DNA of 64,000 nt from Rubripirellula lacrimiformis (GTDB lineage: Bacteria; Planctomycetota; Planctomycetia; Pirellulales; Pirellulaceae), in contig NZ_CP036525.1 of NCBI RefSeq assembly GCF_007741535.1, positions 7,564,001 to 7,628,000 on the forward strand. The letters run 5' to 3'. Below the pieces are notes generated by a model, which was not told the DNA's origin, did no database searches, and saw nothing but the letters and a program-made list of their open reading frames with translations. Position numbers and translations under genes: made by a program. Of the stretch, positions 9,403-19,183 are shown in pieces. How positions within the stretch are numbered: the stretch's first letter is position 1; every line of letters starts with the position of its first letter.

Positions 9403-9936
9403 CGGAAGCATTCTTTTCAATCGATAGGTTTCACAGATCAGTCCGCAGAATCGCCAAGGACAGAGCGGCAAACGAGGTGTCCGATCCCGAGCAGGTCCTG
9501 CAGGTATCCCATTGGGGCCAAGTCCCAATGCGATCTGATCAGTCTACTATTTCGAATCGGATCCATTGAACATCAGCACCAATTCACCGCTGAATTCAGA
9601 GGCACGAAGGGCATCTACCATACCTGTTATCTCGCCGTTCGGTCGCCCTGGGCCGGTGTCCCCTCCGATCTGCAGTGCTGCCACGACGGACCTGAGCGGC
9701 CACAGCAACCGGAAACCACCTCAATGCATGGGAAAGAAAGCTACATCCGCCTGGGCTTCCCCATTGGTTGCACTCCGGCAAAATCGTGGACGATACCGAT
9801 TCGACAACCGTGCTAAGCTGTGCCGCGACTGTCCGATGATGCACCGACGACGGCGCGATACCGTTGTCGACGAATCGATGCCGGCGCTGGTCCACCGCTC
9901 CTTTCAAACACCAGCCCCTTCAAGGAATATTCCAGC
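9403..9936. other. Intergenic region, no gene recognised
   Basis: About 530 bp lie between the divergent sulfatase and GT2 genes. ORFs exist on both strands but have no leader, motif or ribosome site and read as high-GC chance frames. The region must hold two promoters; I cannot place them. An AAGGA ribosome site at 9922-9926 serves the GT2 gene. Confidence 0.4.
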
Positions 9937-11169
9937 GTGACGATCGCCATCGCTTTTTCTTGGGCTGTCGTTTTGATCGTAGCGATCCAGACTGTCTTTT
10001 CGCTGTTCTTTGTGTGGATGATGTCGCGTCGATCGCGACGGACGAATTCGTCATTCACTCCGCACGCCGCGATCATCCTTTGTCTTCGCGGGGTTGATCC
10101 GTTTTTAGGGCAAACCGTCCGCTGCTTGCTGGACCAAGATTATCCGGACTACCAGTTGCAAGTTGTCGTTGACCATGCCGAGGACCCGTCTGCGGCGGTT
10201 CTGCGTGATTTTGAATCGGACGATCGAATGCGGGTCAGTGTTTTGAAGGATCCGCCCGATACCTGCAGCCTGAAATGCAGTGCCATCGTCCAGGCCATCG
10301 GAGACCTTGATTCGTCCATCGAGATCATCGCGTTGTGCGACGCCGACTCGGTTCCCGCGCCCACTTGGTTGGCCGATCTTGCGGCGCCACTTCAGAACCC
10401 GGACGTGGCCGTCACGACCGGCAATCGCTGGTACCACCCCCAGGATCCTACCGCCGCTTCGCTGGTCCGCTACCTATGGAATATCCCGGCCGCGATCAAC
10501 ATGATCGTGTTCCGGATCGCTTGGGGCGGAAGCCTAGCCATTCGTCGCTGCGTGATCGACGAGGCTGGTTTGTTGGACAAGTGGTCGCACGCATTTTGCG
10601 AAGACACGATGCTGGACCGAGTGGTCCGTCGACACGGGTACCGACAGGTCTTTGTCCCCAACGTCATGGTCGTCAATCGCGAAACATGCACCTTCGGTGA
10701 CCTGATGAACTGGGTGCCGCGACAACTGTTGACGGCGAAGCTGTATCATCCCAGTTGGCCGGCAACCGTCGGCTACGGAATCCTATCGTCGGCCATTCCG
10801 TTCGTGGCGGCCGTCGTGGCCGTGGTGGGTTGGTTCCGATCGGACTTCGATTCGGTGGCCGCCGCCGGCATTGCATTGGTTGCGTTTGAAATTGCCAACA
10901 CCGTTTTGGTGTTGATGTGCGAACGCAGCTTTCAAAGAAATGCATTGAACGACGATTGCGAATCGGATGGGCTATCGCTGGGGACGTGCGTGAAACTGCC
11001 GATCTGGATCGTGGTCAGCCAAATCATCTCGCCCATTTGGTTCTGCAAGTGCTTCTTCACGACGAAAGTGAAGTGGCGTGGCATCGCCTACCAAATTCGT
11101 GGCGGCAAGATCCAACGGGGGCCACATGCCCCCTACTGCGATCCGGGCACGCAATCTCGCTCTCTTTGA
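9937..11169 (+). CDS. Membrane GT2 glycosyltransferase (ceramide-glucosyltransferase-like), copy 1
   Basis: The GTG at 9937 follows AAGGA by 10 bases and opens directly into a membrane helix (residues 3-28); the longer frame from 9820 is not homologous to its paralogue and was rejected. The GT-A domain contains ILCLRGVDP, VVVDHAEDP, a TCSLKC motif (109-114), the metal-binding CDADS, and the acceptor block AWGGSLAIR. Further hydrophobic helices lie at about 280-330 and near 370-400. Topology and motifs fit GT21/HpnI-like enzymes that glycosylate lipids at the inner membrane. It is clearly paralogous to the gene at 15013. It lies upstream of the TolC gene with a 166-bp gap. Confidence 0.85.
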   Translation: MTIAIAFSWAVVLIVAIQTVFSLFFVWMMSRRSRRTNSSFTPHAAIILCLRGVDPFLGQTVRCLLDQDYPDYQLQVVVDHAEDPSAAVLRDFESDDRMRVSVLKDPPDTCSLKCSAIVQAIGDLDSSIEIIALCDADSVPAPTWLADLAAPLQNPDVAVTTGNRWYHPQDPTAASLVRYLWNIPAAINMIVFRIAWGGSLAIRRCVIDEAGLLDKWSHAFCEDTMLDRVVRRHGYRQVFVPNVMVVNRETCTFGDLMNWVPRQLLTAKLYHPSWPATVGYGILSSAIPFVAAVVAVVGWFRSDFDSVAAAGIALVAFEIANTVLVLMCERSFQRNALNDDCESDGLSLGTCVKLPIWIVVSQIISPIWFCKCFFTTKVKWRGIAYQIRGGKIQRGPHAPYCDPGTQSRSL

Positions 11170-11335
11170 TCGTCTGCGTCTCGTTATCGCCGAAGCCCAT
11201 CCAACCGGCAACTTTGCCGATTAGGCAGTTGAATCGGCAGACAACGATGCTGCTGGCATATCCGAGGTGTAACTCCGATAAACGTTAAGGTCCGACATCC
11301 TTAGAGCATGCATCCAACGGCACCGCGAACCACGA

Positions 11336-13234
11336 ATGCGTACTTTCAGATCCGGCAAATCGAATCACCTGGCGACCACGTTGACGTTGGTCGTGATGGC
11401 GATTGCCGGTACGCCAGGGTGCCAAATCCCCCGTCCAAGCCGACTGTGGCAACCGAAAAATCAGTCGTCGGATTGGGTGGACCATTCGCCCGCCGATGGT
11501 CGTGACGATCCCGCCCAGTTCGCGGCGGACCAGGCATCATCCATCGCCACGGTTTCGCATCAAGAAACGTCGGTTCAGCGATCGCCGCCCACGGCAGATG
11601 AATTCGACCAATTGGCGGCGTGGCATTTGTCGCTGGACGAAGCGATCCAATTGGCTCTTTCGGGCAGCTCGGTCATCCGCGACCATGGCGGTCGCGTGCT
11701 GGCGTATCCCGATATGGTGCGTACCACGCTGGACCCCGCCTTGCTGCGGAGCGATCCGAACCTTGGCATCGACGCGTCATTGTCGGCCTTCGATTCGCAG
11801 ATCCAATCCGGGTTTGTATGGAACGGGGATGGCAACTCCGTCAATTCGGCGTTTTCGACAGGTCAATTCGGCGTCTTTTCACAGCCCGAGACGCTGGCGA
11901 ATTTAGGGATTGGCCGCATCTTGCATTCCGGCACCGAAGTATCGGTCGGGGCCATCGGCGGATACGACCAAACGCTTGCCGGCGGACTCTACGCTGCCTA
12001 CGGGGCAGAGGTGCGGCATCCGTTGATGCGAGGATCGGGCCGAGAGATCAATGACATCGCGGGCCCGATGGCGAAACCAGGTCTCTACCGAGGTGTCCGC
12101 ATCGCCCAGATCGATCACCAGCAGGCCAGACTGGAAGTGGAACTGGCGGTATCCGAATTGGTCCGGGATGTATCGGTCGTCTACTGGGAACTGTTTTTCG
12201 CCTATCAGAATTTGGCTGCCAAGAAAGCGGCCTATGAAAACGCGCGTCAGGCTTGGCAACTGGAAAAGCAACGCGTCGATGAAATGGTCAGCCCTCCCGA
12301 CGCAGAAGCTTTGGCGAGGCAACAGTTCTTTTCCGCCGAGGCCGCTGTCCGCAACGCGATCTGCGGTACCGCTGCGGGACAAACCGGCGTCTACAACGTC
12401 GAACTAAAACTGCGAACGTTGATGGCGCTGCCCGCTTGCGACGACCGGCTGATCCAACCCATCGGACCGCCGCTGCGAGCACCGCTGCGTTTCAATTGGC
12501 AGGAAAGCGACTCGCTAGCCCAAGGAAACCGCATCGAGGTTCGCAAACAACAGGCGGTCATCAACAAGCGAATCCTTGAAATCAAGGCGGCCAAAAACTT
12601 CCAACGCCCCCAGCTAGATTTCATTGGTCAATACCGACGATTGGCCGACGACCCGACCAACGACACCGAACTGTTCGGCAGTGCGTTGCAAGGTTGGCAG
12701 GTAGGGGTCGACTATAGCCGCCCCGTGATGAACCGACGCGAAAACGCAGCGGTCCGACATGCCCAACTGCAACTGCAGCGAGAGCGGGCGATCGCCGCAG
12801 AACAACGTCGACAGATTTCAGCCCAGCTTCGAACCACATTCATCGATCTGGATCGCGCCTACGGAACGATGCATTCGATGCAGCAGAGTCGTGATGCATC
12901 GCTGATTCGATTGACAGCCCAATCGCAACGCCATGCCGAGGGCGAAGTTCCAGTGGAAGATGTGCTGGAGGCTCAGATCCGAGCCACCAAAGCCGAAACG
13001 GAATCCCAACGCAGCTTGGTCGATTACAACTTGGCGTTCATCAAAGTGCATCACGCGCGAGGCACCTTGCTGCAAGCGATGGGCGTCGGTTTCAGCGAGC
13101 CAACGATCGACGAATGTCGTTTCTCGCTAAACTCCGCATCGGTGTTCTCCCAGCGGGAGAACCTGGACAACAACGTGACGGGGACTCGAATCGCCAGCCC
13201 GTCGGCGACTCAGAAATCGAGCACGCTGCGATAA
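11336..13234 (+). CDS. TolC family outer-membrane factor (lipoprotein)
   Basis: 632 residues with a lipoprotein leader: hydrophobic run then AGTPGC with Cys29 as the likely lipidated residue. After a polar linker come the two repeats of the OEP fold: long amphipathic helices (for example around 245-320 and 500-590) with the AELELAVSELVRDVSVVYW-like helix and the VDLDRAYGTM helix, separated by strands that form the barrel. It would provide the trans-periplasmic exit duct for a tripartite pump. The MacA-like adaptor gene faces it tail to tail 46 bp away, and a MacB-type transporter is at 32049, so the three may function together. Confidence 0.88.
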   Translation: MRTFRSGKSNHLATTLTLVVMAIAGTPGCQIPRPSRLWQPKNQSSDWVDHSPADGRDDPAQFAADQASSIATVSHQETSVQRSPPTADEFDQLAAWHLSLDEAIQLALSGSSVIRDHGGRVLAYPDMVRTTLDPALLRSDPNLGIDASLSAFDSQIQSGFVWNGDGNSVNSAFSTGQFGVFSQPETLANLGIGRILHSGTEVSVGAIGGYDQTLAGGLYAAYGAEVRHPLMRGSGREINDIAGPMAKPGLYRGVRIAQIDHQQARLEVELAVSELVRDVSVVYWELFFAYQNLAAKKAAYENARQAWQLEKQRVDEMVSPPDAEALARQQFFSAEAAVRNAICGTAAGQTGVYNVELKLRTLMALPACDDRLIQPIGPPLRAPLRFNWQESDSLAQGNRIEVRKQQAVINKRILEIKAAKNFQRPQLDFIGQYRRLADDPTNDTELFGSALQGWQVGVDYSRPVMNRRENAAVRHAQLQLQRERAIAAEQRRQISAQLRTTFIDLDRAYGTMHSMQQSRDASLIRLTAQSQRHAEGEVPVEDVLEAQIRATKAETESQRSLVDYNLAFIKVHHARGTLLQAMGVGFSEPTIDECRFSLNSASVFSQRENLDNNVTGTRIASPSATQKSSTLR

Positions 13235-13280
13235 CGATGCGCCGATCCCCGGAGAAAGAGATCTATCCCGCTTTTTGCGT

Positions 13281-14543
13281 TTAGCGGAGCGTTTTGACGG
13301 TCGGGATGATCCGGGCCAACGTCGTGCGTTTGACTTCGCCGACGACCACTGGGGATTCGGATTCGAATTCGGCACCGATCACTTCGGTCTGCACCCCATC
13401 GTCGATGCCGACACGAACCGGGACAGCACGCACCTTGCCGTTTTCGGAGGGCACCCAAACGTAGGCATTGTCGCCTTGAGTTGGCGGGTTGGATTCGTCG
13501 CTCGATGAGGCCGCATCGCGGGCGACGGAATGTTCCATTTGCTCGGACCCGGGCCACCACTGCAATGCGCCGGTCGGCACCACCCACGCTTTTTCGTGCT
13601 TGATGATTTCGAACTCGACGTCCGTCGTCATGTGCGGCAACAGATTCAGCTGCGTTGGGTTGATCGCCACGATCACGTCGTAGGTCACGAAGTTGCCGTG
13701 CATTCGGGCGTTCAGCAGTATTTCTTTCACACGTCCTGTCATCACCTGGTCGCGATGGGCATCGACCGTAAACGTGACGCTTTGGCCTAGTTTGACTTTC
13801 CCGATGTCGCTCTCGCTGACCGACGCCCGGATTCGCATCTGGTCCAAGTCTTCGGCCAACAGGAACAGTCCGGGATGCCCGACGCTGACGTATTGCCCCA
13901 AGTTGGCTCGTCGATCGATGACGATGCCGTCGATTGGCGAGCGGATGTTTGTATTTTCCAGACTGACCTTGGCATGATGAACTTCCGCGTCGGCTTGATC
14001 CAGTTTGGCCTTTCCAACGGCCAGCAGTGCCGTCGCCATTTCGTTGGCGGTGACGATTTCGTCGTAGACGCTTTGCGAGTTCGTCGATCGCAGACGGTTT
14101 GCACGATCAAGATTTCGCTGGGCCTGCAAAGATTGAGCTTCCAGGCGAACCAAGTCGGCCGCGGCCAATCGGTGGGCGGCAACGGCCCGCTGTAGCCCGA
14201 TCTCGTATTGCTGGGTATCCAGTTGGAATAGCACGGTGCCTTTGGCGACTCGTGAACCGACACCAATCGATTTGTCGGGATCGCGGGTATCGACGCCGAA
14301 GCTGACGATCTTTCCGGCGACATCGGGACCAACTTGAACGATCTCGTTGGGTTCGATGGTCCCGGTGGTGCCCACGGTGATGACCAGGTCACGACGCTCG
14401 ACGTTGACCGTACGCAGTTCGGGCAATTCGTTGCGTTGACTGAACAACCGGACGGCAATCACCGCTGAGAGCAGGCAGCCGGCAGCGACCAGACCAATCA
14501 TCAGCCGCGAAAATGTCGATCGTGTTTTGACGGGGCGACTCAA
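13281..14543 (-). CDS. HlyD/MacA family periplasmic adaptor subunit
   Basis: 420 residues with an N-terminal membrane anchor (residues ~14-33). The lipoyl half-motifs (GTTGTIEPNEIVQVGPDVAG and SPIDGIVIDRRANLGQYV) flank a helical hairpin (about 115-200). The beta-barrel domain (VSESDIGKVKLGQSVTFTVDA) and membrane-proximal domain follow. This is the standard membrane-fusion-protein layout linking an inner-membrane MacB-type or RND transporter to a TolC duct. The MacA type is favoured because the only partner transporter in the window is a MacB protein. No regulatory site was seen. Confidence 0.9.
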   Translation of the reverse strand: MSRPVKTRSTFSRLMIGLVAAGCLLSAVIAVRLFSQRNELPELRTVNVERRDLVITVGTTGTIEPNEIVQVGPDVAGKIVSFGVDTRDPDKSIGVGSRVAKGTVLFQLDTQQYEIGLQRAVAAHRLAAADLVRLEAQSLQAQRNLDRANRLRSTNSQSVYDEIVTANEMATALLAVGKAKLDQADAEVHHAKVSLENTNIRSPIDGIVIDRRANLGQYVSVGHPGLFLLAEDLDQMRIRASVSESDIGKVKLGQSVTFTVDAHRDQVMTGRVKEILLNARMHGNFVTYDVIVAINPTQLNLLPHMTTDVEFEIIKHEKAWVVPTGALQWWPGSEQMEHSVARDAASSSDESNPPTQGDNAYVWVPSENGKVRAVPVRVGIDDGVQTEVIGAEFESESPVVVGEVKRTTLARIIPTVKTLR

Positions 14544-14810
14544 GCGGCCAATCCTTGCCTAGGTGCGGTAATCATTCGTCTATCAACGATTTTCACCACG
14601 CAATCGGCGGCAAAGAAGTATCGATCATCATGGGCAAAGGTTGCCACATGAAGACAGGAAGAGCCACTGAACCTTTGCCCGTCATTCGTATGCGTGACCG
14701 ACGTGCAGTGCCTATTCCTGGTCGCATTCGACCGCAGGTACGGCGAAACACCAGCGTCCCACGGTTTAGCAAAGCACGCCTAACAGTCCAATAGCATTCC
14801 CGATTTTGGC

Positions 14811-14870
14811 GATTCTCGATTCTCGATTCTCGGTTCTCGGTTCTCGGGTTCTGGGTTCGGGGGGGGGGGG
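14811..14870. repeat. Degenerate heptamer tandem repeat ending in a G12 tract
   Basis: GATTCTC occurs three times (14811-14831), then GGTTCTC twice (14832-14845), then drifting copies to 14858, followed by twelve consecutive G (14859-14870). It sits within the 470-bp gap (14544-15012) upstream of the second membrane GT2 gene, about 140 bp from its start. The 13 bases at 14803-14815 also occur in the palindrome at 62549-62570. Nothing else is recognisable in the gap. Confidence 0.8.
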
Positions 14871-15012
14871 AGGCGAATCGAGTCAGTGGAGGCAACTGGC
14901 GCAGGGATGGGACGGCTGCGGGGAAGGGGGCAAAGTTGACCTTGGCCCGGTGTTCGCGTAGGTTGCTGCCGGTCTTCCCGAATCGAATCGCCACACTCGG
15001 CTTTGCTTCCCA

Positions 15013-16302
15013 ATGCTTCTTCTAATGGCGACGATTGCTTTCTGGGCCCTGTTCGGATTCGCAGCGGTCAACGCACTGTCCACCGCGTTCACGCTGGCCG
15101 CCCTGATTTGGCATCGGTCCGAAGAATCGGACGACGGCATGCTGCCCAAGGTGGCCGTGCTGATGTGTCTGCGAGGAGCCGATCCCAACTTGGCCGGTGG
15201 ATTGCGGAGGCTGATGCATCAGCGATATCCCAACTACGAAATATTCATCGCGGTCGATTCCGAAACCGATCCCGCCTGGGATATCGTCAAGCAAACCATC
15301 AGCCCCGAATCGGTTCTCGACGCCACGATTGACCAGCCCGCCGCATGCACAGTCCACGCTTCGACACTTCGCAACCGATTGACGACATGCAGTTTGAAGT
15401 GCAGTTCGCTGGTCCAATTGCTGGATGAAATCGACGATTCGTTCGAAGTGGTCGTGCTTGCCGATTCCGATCTGGAAAGCCACTCGTCCTGGCTTCGCGA
15501 ACTGGTCGCACCGCTGGCCGATCCGACCGTTGGCGCCACCTTTGGGAACCGTTGGTTTCTGCCCACCATCGGATCGATGGGATCTCTGGTACGACAGGTT
15601 TGTAACGGGATTGGCGTCGTGACCATGCACTTGGGACAGATCCCGTGGGGCGGGTCCCTGGCCATTCGCGCGTCGGTGGTGAACCAGAGCGGACTTCGTC
15701 AAACGTTGGCACGATCGATTGTGGACGATGGCCCCGTCCGGGTCGCGATGAAAAAACAGGGACTGAAACTTCGATTTGTCCCGTCGCTGATGATGGCGAA
15801 TCGCGAGGACTGTGATCTACGGTTTGCACACAGCTTTCTGACACGGCAGTTGAAGTGGACTAAAACCTACATGGCCGATTGGTGGCCAGCGATGCTGATG
15901 TACACGCTTGGGGTGCTAGGCACCTACATCGCGGCGATTGTGCTATCACTGGCGTGCCTCCAGCAGGGGCTGCGCAGCGAAGCCTTTTGGTTTGCGGCTG
16001 GGGCGGCGGTTTACAGCGTGACCGTGATGACGTTGTGGCTGCTACTGGACCTGGCCGCACGCAGAATCATTCGCGCCCAAGGCGAATCGACGCCCAACAT
16101 GCTGGGCCCCCAGTTGTTGAAAGTCCCGGTCGCCATGCTGCTATCGGTCTTCGTCCATATCTCGGCGATGATTCGTGCCACCTTTCTAAGAAGCGTGGTC
16201 TGGCGTGGCGTGACCTACGAAGTGCATGGGCCCAGTGACGTCCAGTTGTTGGATGACCGGATGCCCGAGGTGTCATTGGAAACGCCCAATGTGTCTCTGT
16301 GA
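15013..16302 (+). CDS. Membrane GT2 glycosyltransferase (ceramide-glucosyltransferase-like), copy 2
   Basis: 429 residues paralogous to the gene at 9937: both share an N-terminal membrane helix, the LMCLRGADP/ILCLRGVDP strand, TCSLKCS (125-131 here), a GNRW block, WGGSLAIR, and an (M/V)NRE(D/T)C motif before two or more C-terminal membrane helices. The metal-binding DxD is represented by ADSD. It is expected to transfer a sugar to a lipid-like acceptor on the inner membrane. A second ATG at 15025 is possible. Divergence between the copies (roughly one third identical by eye) suggests distinct acceptors or donors, not redundancy. Confidence 0.85.
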   Translation: MLLLMATIAFWALFGFAAVNALSTAFTLAALIWHRSEESDDGMLPKVAVLMCLRGADPNLAGGLRRLMHQRYPNYEIFIAVDSETDPAWDIVKQTISPESVLDATIDQPAACTVHASTLRNRLTTCSLKCSSLVQLLDEIDDSFEVVVLADSDLESHSSWLRELVAPLADPTVGATFGNRWFLPTIGSMGSLVRQVCNGIGVVTMHLGQIPWGGSLAIRASVVNQSGLRQTLARSIVDDGPVRVAMKKQGLKLRFVPSLMMANREDCDLRFAHSFLTRQLKWTKTYMADWWPAMLMYTLGVLGTYIAAIVLSLACLQQGLRSEAFWFAAGAAVYSVTVMTLWLLLDLAARRIIRAQGESTPNMLGPQLLKVPVAMLLSVFVHISAMIRATFLRSVVWRGVTYEVHGPSDVQLLDDRMPEVSLETPNVSL

Positions 16303-16323
16303 ATTTGGGCACGCGGCAAATCG

Positions 16324-17742
16324 TTAGGCCGTTCGCAGCTCGGCGAGAAGCGACCGGACCGCGTGAATGGCCGGCCGCCATCCGCGAGGACGCCAACCAA
16401 ATTGCACCGCTCGCAGTAACCCCTGACGGGCAATCCGCCAATCGCCGCCATACAGTGCGCGACCACACAGTGTCACGTACAGTTCCGTCACCAGGTGTTG
16501 ATCGCAAGGCTGGACCAAGCCGGACGTCAAGGCATCCTGCCAGAACCGATCGACCGCTTCGACGTGTGCGGAATCCGATCCGGTTCTTAGATAGAAGCTG
16601 ACCTGTTCCACCAACTGCTGCGACGTTCGCGGGGGAACGGTTTCTAGCTGCCGTGCCGCTTCCGCATCATGCTGTTCAATGTAGTGCCACCAAACGGCCA
16701 GCCACCAGTTCAGCGTGGCAGCCAGATCGTCGGATTCAGACGTTTCGACTTCGCCAAGGGAAACCCATTCCGGAATCATCGACTGCAAGTCTTCCACGAC
16801 CAAACCCGCATCCGACGTCCAGTTCGCGAATTGATACAACCAATCATGAACGGTGTGGCGAAAATCCGATTTGGAATACCGAAGGGTTTGCTGTAGTTGG
16901 TTGGCGACGGCAGCCACGTTCCCGGTTTGGAACAGATGCCAGCCCAGCCAGATCCCCGAATAGTAACGAACCGACCGCTCGCGGCGTTTCATCGCCCTGG
17001 GGACCATTGGATTGGCATAGAACTTATCCAGCACCATCGTGGCATATTTCACCTGGCCCAGACTGTTGCTGCGAATCGTGCTGGCATCGTGGTGCCGATA
17101 GCAAAGCGTCGGTTCTCTCTGCCACCGGAACGGACATCCGGCCAGCGACAAACGCAGCATCAAGTCGACGTCTTGCGATTGCCGTAGTTCGGGATCGAAC
17201 CCGCTGACTTGCTGCAGCCAATGGCGACGAAACAACATGGCCCCCAGCTTGACTGGCTTGAACACCAACCACGTGTTCAGATCCAGTTTGGGGGCGACCT
17301 TCCAGGGCTGCACGTCCTGGGCGATCGTGCCGGCCGCGTCGGCAATCTTCCACCCACTGTGGACGGCACCCAACCGTGGATCCGAGTTCAGGATCGCCGC
17401 CTGTTGGCAGAACTTACCAGGCAGAAACCAATCATCGGCATCGAGGAAAGCCACATAGTCGCCCGTCGCTTCACTCAACCCGACGTTCCGGGCAACGGCG
17501 GATCCAGCATTGGACTGTCGGATGACTTTGATCTGGTCCGAAAACTTCGCAAGCATCGAGGCCGTCCCGTCTGTCGACCCATCATCCACCACGATGATCT
17601 CTGTGTTCCGATAGCCCTGATCGAACACACTGGCCAGCGCTCGCTGAATGAATGCGGCATTGTTGAAGGCCGGGATGACGACACTGATCCTGGGCGGCGA
17701 TGCGCCGGCTAATCTGGAATCGTCCTCGCCGTCGTTAGCCAT
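16324..17742 (-). CDS. GT2 family glycosyltransferase with C-terminal helical extension
   Basis: The GT-A domain occupies residues ~18-250: SVVIPAFNN, VVDDGSTDGTASM, the nucleotide-sugar/metal motif FLDADDW (about 98-104) and a QDVDLMLRL acceptor segment. The remaining ~210 residues are helical and may form TPR-like pairs. There is no membrane segment. Length (472) exceeds the usual 250-330 because of this tail. It is convergent with the membrane GT2 gene (21 bp between stops) and divergent from the ATP-grasp gene. Likely role: surface polysaccharide or glycoconjugate assembly; donor and acceptor unknown. Confidence 0.88.
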   Translation of the reverse strand: MANDGEDDSRLAGASPPRISVVIPAFNNAAFIQRALASVFDQGYRNTEIIVVDDGSTDGTASMLAKFSDQIKVIRQSNAGSAVARNVGLSEATGDYVAFLDADDWFLPGKFCQQAAILNSDPRLGAVHSGWKIADAAGTIAQDVQPWKVAPKLDLNTWLVFKPVKLGAMLFRRHWLQQVSGFDPELRQSQDVDLMLRLSLAGCPFRWQREPTLCYRHHDASTIRSNSLGQVKYATMVLDKFYANPMVPRAMKRRERSVRYYSGIWLGWHLFQTGNVAAVANQLQQTLRYSKSDFRHTVHDWLYQFANWTSDAGLVVEDLQSMIPEWVSLGEVETSESDDLAATLNWWLAVWWHYIEQHDAEAARQLETVPPRTSQQLVEQVSFYLRTGSDSAHVEAVDRFWQDALTSGLVQPCDQHLVTELYVTLCGRALYGGDWRIARQGLLRAVQFGWRPRGWRPAIHAVRSLLAELRTA

Positions 17743-18152
17743 ACTGCAGGAAGTCGCAAAGGAGCGGTCGAAAGTTTTGGTTCAGCAGAAGACACCGAAT
17801 CGGCGCCGTGGTTCGCCATGCGGTCCGCCAAAGATCACGAACCACTGCCGATGCAGCACCGACGACGATTCACGATACCAGCTGTGACGGGGAAGGCACA
17901 GCAGATGAAACAGAAAGCCGATCGGACGATCGCAGCCTGCCCCCATTTCGCAAACGCACCGGTCGGCATGTCAGGCAACTTGCTTGGACACCATCGAAAC
18001 GCAGACTCCGCGCCACCACGACGCTGGCCGATGGATGGGTGGAAGCCTGCCAGACGGAGTGCTACAAAGACGCGCCCACGACGATCACTGCGGTTCTGGA
18101 CACATGGGTCAGGGACGCGACAACCTGAGTCGATATTTTCGAAGGCATTGGA
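17743..18152. other. Divergent intergenic region, no gene recognised
   Basis: The 410 bp between the minus-strand GT2 and the ATP-grasp gene contain ORFs of up to about 110 codons on the plus strand, but these are arginine/proline-rich chance frames with no leader or motif. Promoters of both neighbours must lie here; none could be placed with confidence. Confidence 0.4.
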
Positions 18153-19052
18153 ATGAACAGAGGTCGGCTGGCGGTGTATGAGTGGAACGCGTGGGAACTG
18201 TACGCCATTCGTGAGTGGCGTCCCAATGCGTACCGAATCGGTGCCCTGCCGCACGACGAAGTGGCGGACGTGCTGGATCGCGTCACTCCCGACACGACGG
18301 ATTTCTTAGTACACCTGAACCTCAGCCGCCAAGCGATGTTCCCGAAACAACGCAGCGAACTATTCGCGGCACTTCGTGAACGAGGAATTCGCATCCTGAA
18401 TGCCGATGTCTGTGACATCACCAAAAAGCACGTCCAGGCCGAGTGTCAGCGGCTGGGACTTCCATCGACTGCGGCCACCCGCGGCGGAGATCCCGACGAA
18501 AAGCTGATCCTGAAATCCGAATGCAACCACGGCGGACTGAAGGAACGGCTGCTGGATTCCGATACGCGTATCCGACTGGGACTGCCGCCCGAATCGGCCG
18601 TGCTAGACGGAAACCTGGACTATCCGGTCATGACGCGGTCGGAATTGACGGACCACTGGGACGATGACGGACTTGCCATCGAACGATTGATCGAAAACCG
18701 GAAAGGCTTGTACTACCGGGCGTATCTATTGCAGGACCGAATCGTCATCTCTCGATTCGTTCAATCGGACTCTGCCAATCCAGTCCAGCGAATCAAAGGG
18801 GCGCGGTCGCGAGACAATTTCCACTATCTCGAATGCTCGCGTCTGGTCCAATCGCCGGATACAGACGACGATCTTTCGCCTCGCCTGAAATCCATCGTTG
18901 CATCCTTCGTGGACGGGATTCAACTCGACTTTGGGGCCATGGATGTGGTCGAGGACGACGATGACAACTTTTATGTGATCGACCTCAACATCACGCCTTA
19001 TTGGGGCAGCCCTGGGCAACCCGAGATGACAGCGTTTCTTCGCGGCGAGTGA
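18153..19052 (+). CDS. ATP-grasp-like protein
   Basis: 299 residues. The N-terminal part (1-95) is an alpha/beta pre-ATP-grasp-like domain. A KKHVQAECQRLGLPS helix follows, then a lysine-bearing strand (KLILKSECNHGG, about 128-139) typical of the ATP-binding loop, a GLAIERLI linker strand (the hinge), and the C-terminal acidic strand FYVIDLNITPYWG, where D and N would coordinate Mg-ATP. Such ligases join a carboxylate to an amine or thiol through an acylphosphate. It is followed by a condensation-type acyltransferase on the same strand, suggesting that the two handle one acyl or peptide intermediate. Substrate unknown. Confidence 0.7.
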   Translation: MNRGRLAVYEWNAWELYAIREWRPNAYRIGALPHDEVADVLDRVTPDTTDFLVHLNLSRQAMFPKQRSELFAALRERGIRILNADVCDITKKHVQAECQRLGLPSTAATRGGDPDEKLILKSECNHGGLKERLLDSDTRIRLGLPPESAVLDGNLDYPVMTRSELTDHWDDDGLAIERLIENRKGLYYRAYLLQDRIVISRFVQSDSANPVQRIKGARSRDNFHYLECSRLVQSPDTDDDLSPRLKSIVASFVDGIQLDFGAMDVVEDDDDNFYVIDLNITPYWGSPGQPEMTAFLRGE

Positions 19053-19183
19053 TATGGTGGAGCGGATCCTTTGCGTCGAAGACGGATCTTTCGATGGACG
19101 GTGGGGTGCTATTTCGCGGTCCGGCGAAACGCCCATTCATGTTGCTGATTCAGTTCATCCACTTGAAAATTGACAACTCGCTG

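Noticed and set aside
8701-9816. 371-codon plus-strand ORF
   Set aside because: Antisense to the sulfatase catalytic domain and running into the intergenic region; composition typical of a high-GC shadow frame.
17818-18156. 112-codon plus-strand ORF before the ATP-grasp gene
   Set aside because: Arginine-rich chance composition without motif; it overlaps the better-supported downstream start.
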